Positions 63,875-64,000 of a DNA stretch of 64,000 nt are shown piece by piece. The DNA lies in contig NZ_CP096120.1 in assembly GCF_023158935.1 (NCBI RefSeq), positions 62,001 to 126,000 on the forward strand, written 5' to 3'. The stretch is from Acinetobacter portensis (lineage in GTDB: Bacteria > Pseudomonadota > Gammaproteobacteria > Pseudomonadales > Moraxellaceae). The notes below the pieces were generated by a model. It had not been told where the DNA came from and searched no databases. It saw only the letters and a list, made by a program, of their open reading frames with translations. How positions within the stretch are numbered: the first letter of the stretch is position 1; each line of letters opens with the position of its first letter. A program made the translations under genes and the position numbers.

Positions 63875-64000
63875 ATGTTGAAACAACGTACCTTACAACG
63901 TGTCGTGAAAGCGAGCGGTATTGGTTTACATAGTGGGCAAAAAGTATTGATTAATTTCGTGCCTCACCATGCCGATGGAGGTATTGTTTTTCGCCGTGTT
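63875..64000 (+). CDS. lpxC: UDP-3-O-acyl-N-acetylglucosamine deacetylase, 5' part
   Basis: The first 42 codons are in the window, starting at ATG 63875 with TTAGAG upstream. [21 protein letters not shown] is the conserved LpxC start, continuing into [16 protein letters not shown]. LpxC catalyses the committed step of lipid A synthesis and follows ftsZ in most gammaproteobacteria. Confidence 0.93.
   Translation, partial: MLKQRTLQRVVKASGIGLHSGQKVLINFVPHHADGGIVFRRV

Noticed and set aside
1..64000. CRISPR arrays, prophage or integron structures
   Set aside because: No regularly spaced repeats, phage structural genes or integrase/attC sites were seen anywhere in the window.

Overview
The window is AT-rich gammaproteobacterial chromosome, and gene content and order point to Acinetobacter. 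The evidence is a dapA-bamC-purC operon, yqiA-parE, a pyrE gene next to an ExoIII/Crc-family gene, a dcw tail murG-murC-ddl-ftsQ-ftsA-ftsZ-lpxC, many short bidirectional terminators, and an element matching ISAba1 in length (1180 bp), ends and target duplication. The species cannot be fixed from sequence alone. No tRNA, rRNA, CRISPR array or prophage was seen.

Layout. 1-2014: 3' part of a TonB-dependent receptor gene cut by ISAba1. 2096-5224: YrbL-like protein, then purC, bamC and dapA on the minus strand. 5889-12962: aromatic-acid-type MFS transporter, pncA, a BASS-family symporter, a YtjB-like membrane protein divergent from serB, a small membrane protein and an SCP2-domain protein. 13038-14428: an IS4-family element. 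14466-20546: dtd, an exported catalase with its ankyrin partner, pncB, a sulfurtransferase and psd. 20604-30781: phoBR, an SDR, an LLM monooxygenase, a MATE pump, a methionine aminotransferase, a DUF445 protein, a lipoprotein and a DUF924 protein. 30992-37202: gshA-dsbB, an esterase, yqiA-parE. 37255-48820: a PLD-like gene broken by a stop codon, NTF2-like and GNAT proteins, a Tsx-like porin, an HPF-like protein, an ankyrin protein, an outer-membrane protein, dsbD, a GST, an esterase, a DUF2147 protein, an ArsC/Spx-like protein, a candidate small RNA, an ExoIII/Crc-family protein and pyrE. 48855-53705: an IS-rich patch with IS4, IS5 and IS1 family elements, one very AT-rich glycosyltransferase and a small broken membrane-protein gene. 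53758-64000: DUF3565 protein, gshB, an MFS transporter, then the cell wall and division cluster to lpxC, which runs off the end.

Functional themes. Glutathione synthesis (gshA, gshB, a GST) and disulfide/thiol handling (dsbB, dsbD) are both present. NAD salvage is covered by pncA and pncB. Envelope functions include bamC, psd, lpxC, the mur/fts genes and several outer-membrane proteins. Oxidative defence is a signal-peptide catalase followed by an exported ankyrin protein.

Most interesting points. (1) A probable minus-strand small RNA at about 47050-47207 carries four GGAUG motifs, two of them in small perfect hairpin loops, and ends in its own terminator; this is the architecture of CsrA/RsmA-binding RNAs. 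A GGAUG-loop hairpin also lies in the leader of the HPF-like gene. (2) Two different IS4-family elements each sit inside the loop of a rho-independent terminator. (3) Several genes are freshly broken: the TonB receptor by ISAba1, a PLD-like gene by TGA, and a small membrane protein gene by TAG plus an IS1-family insertion at its start.
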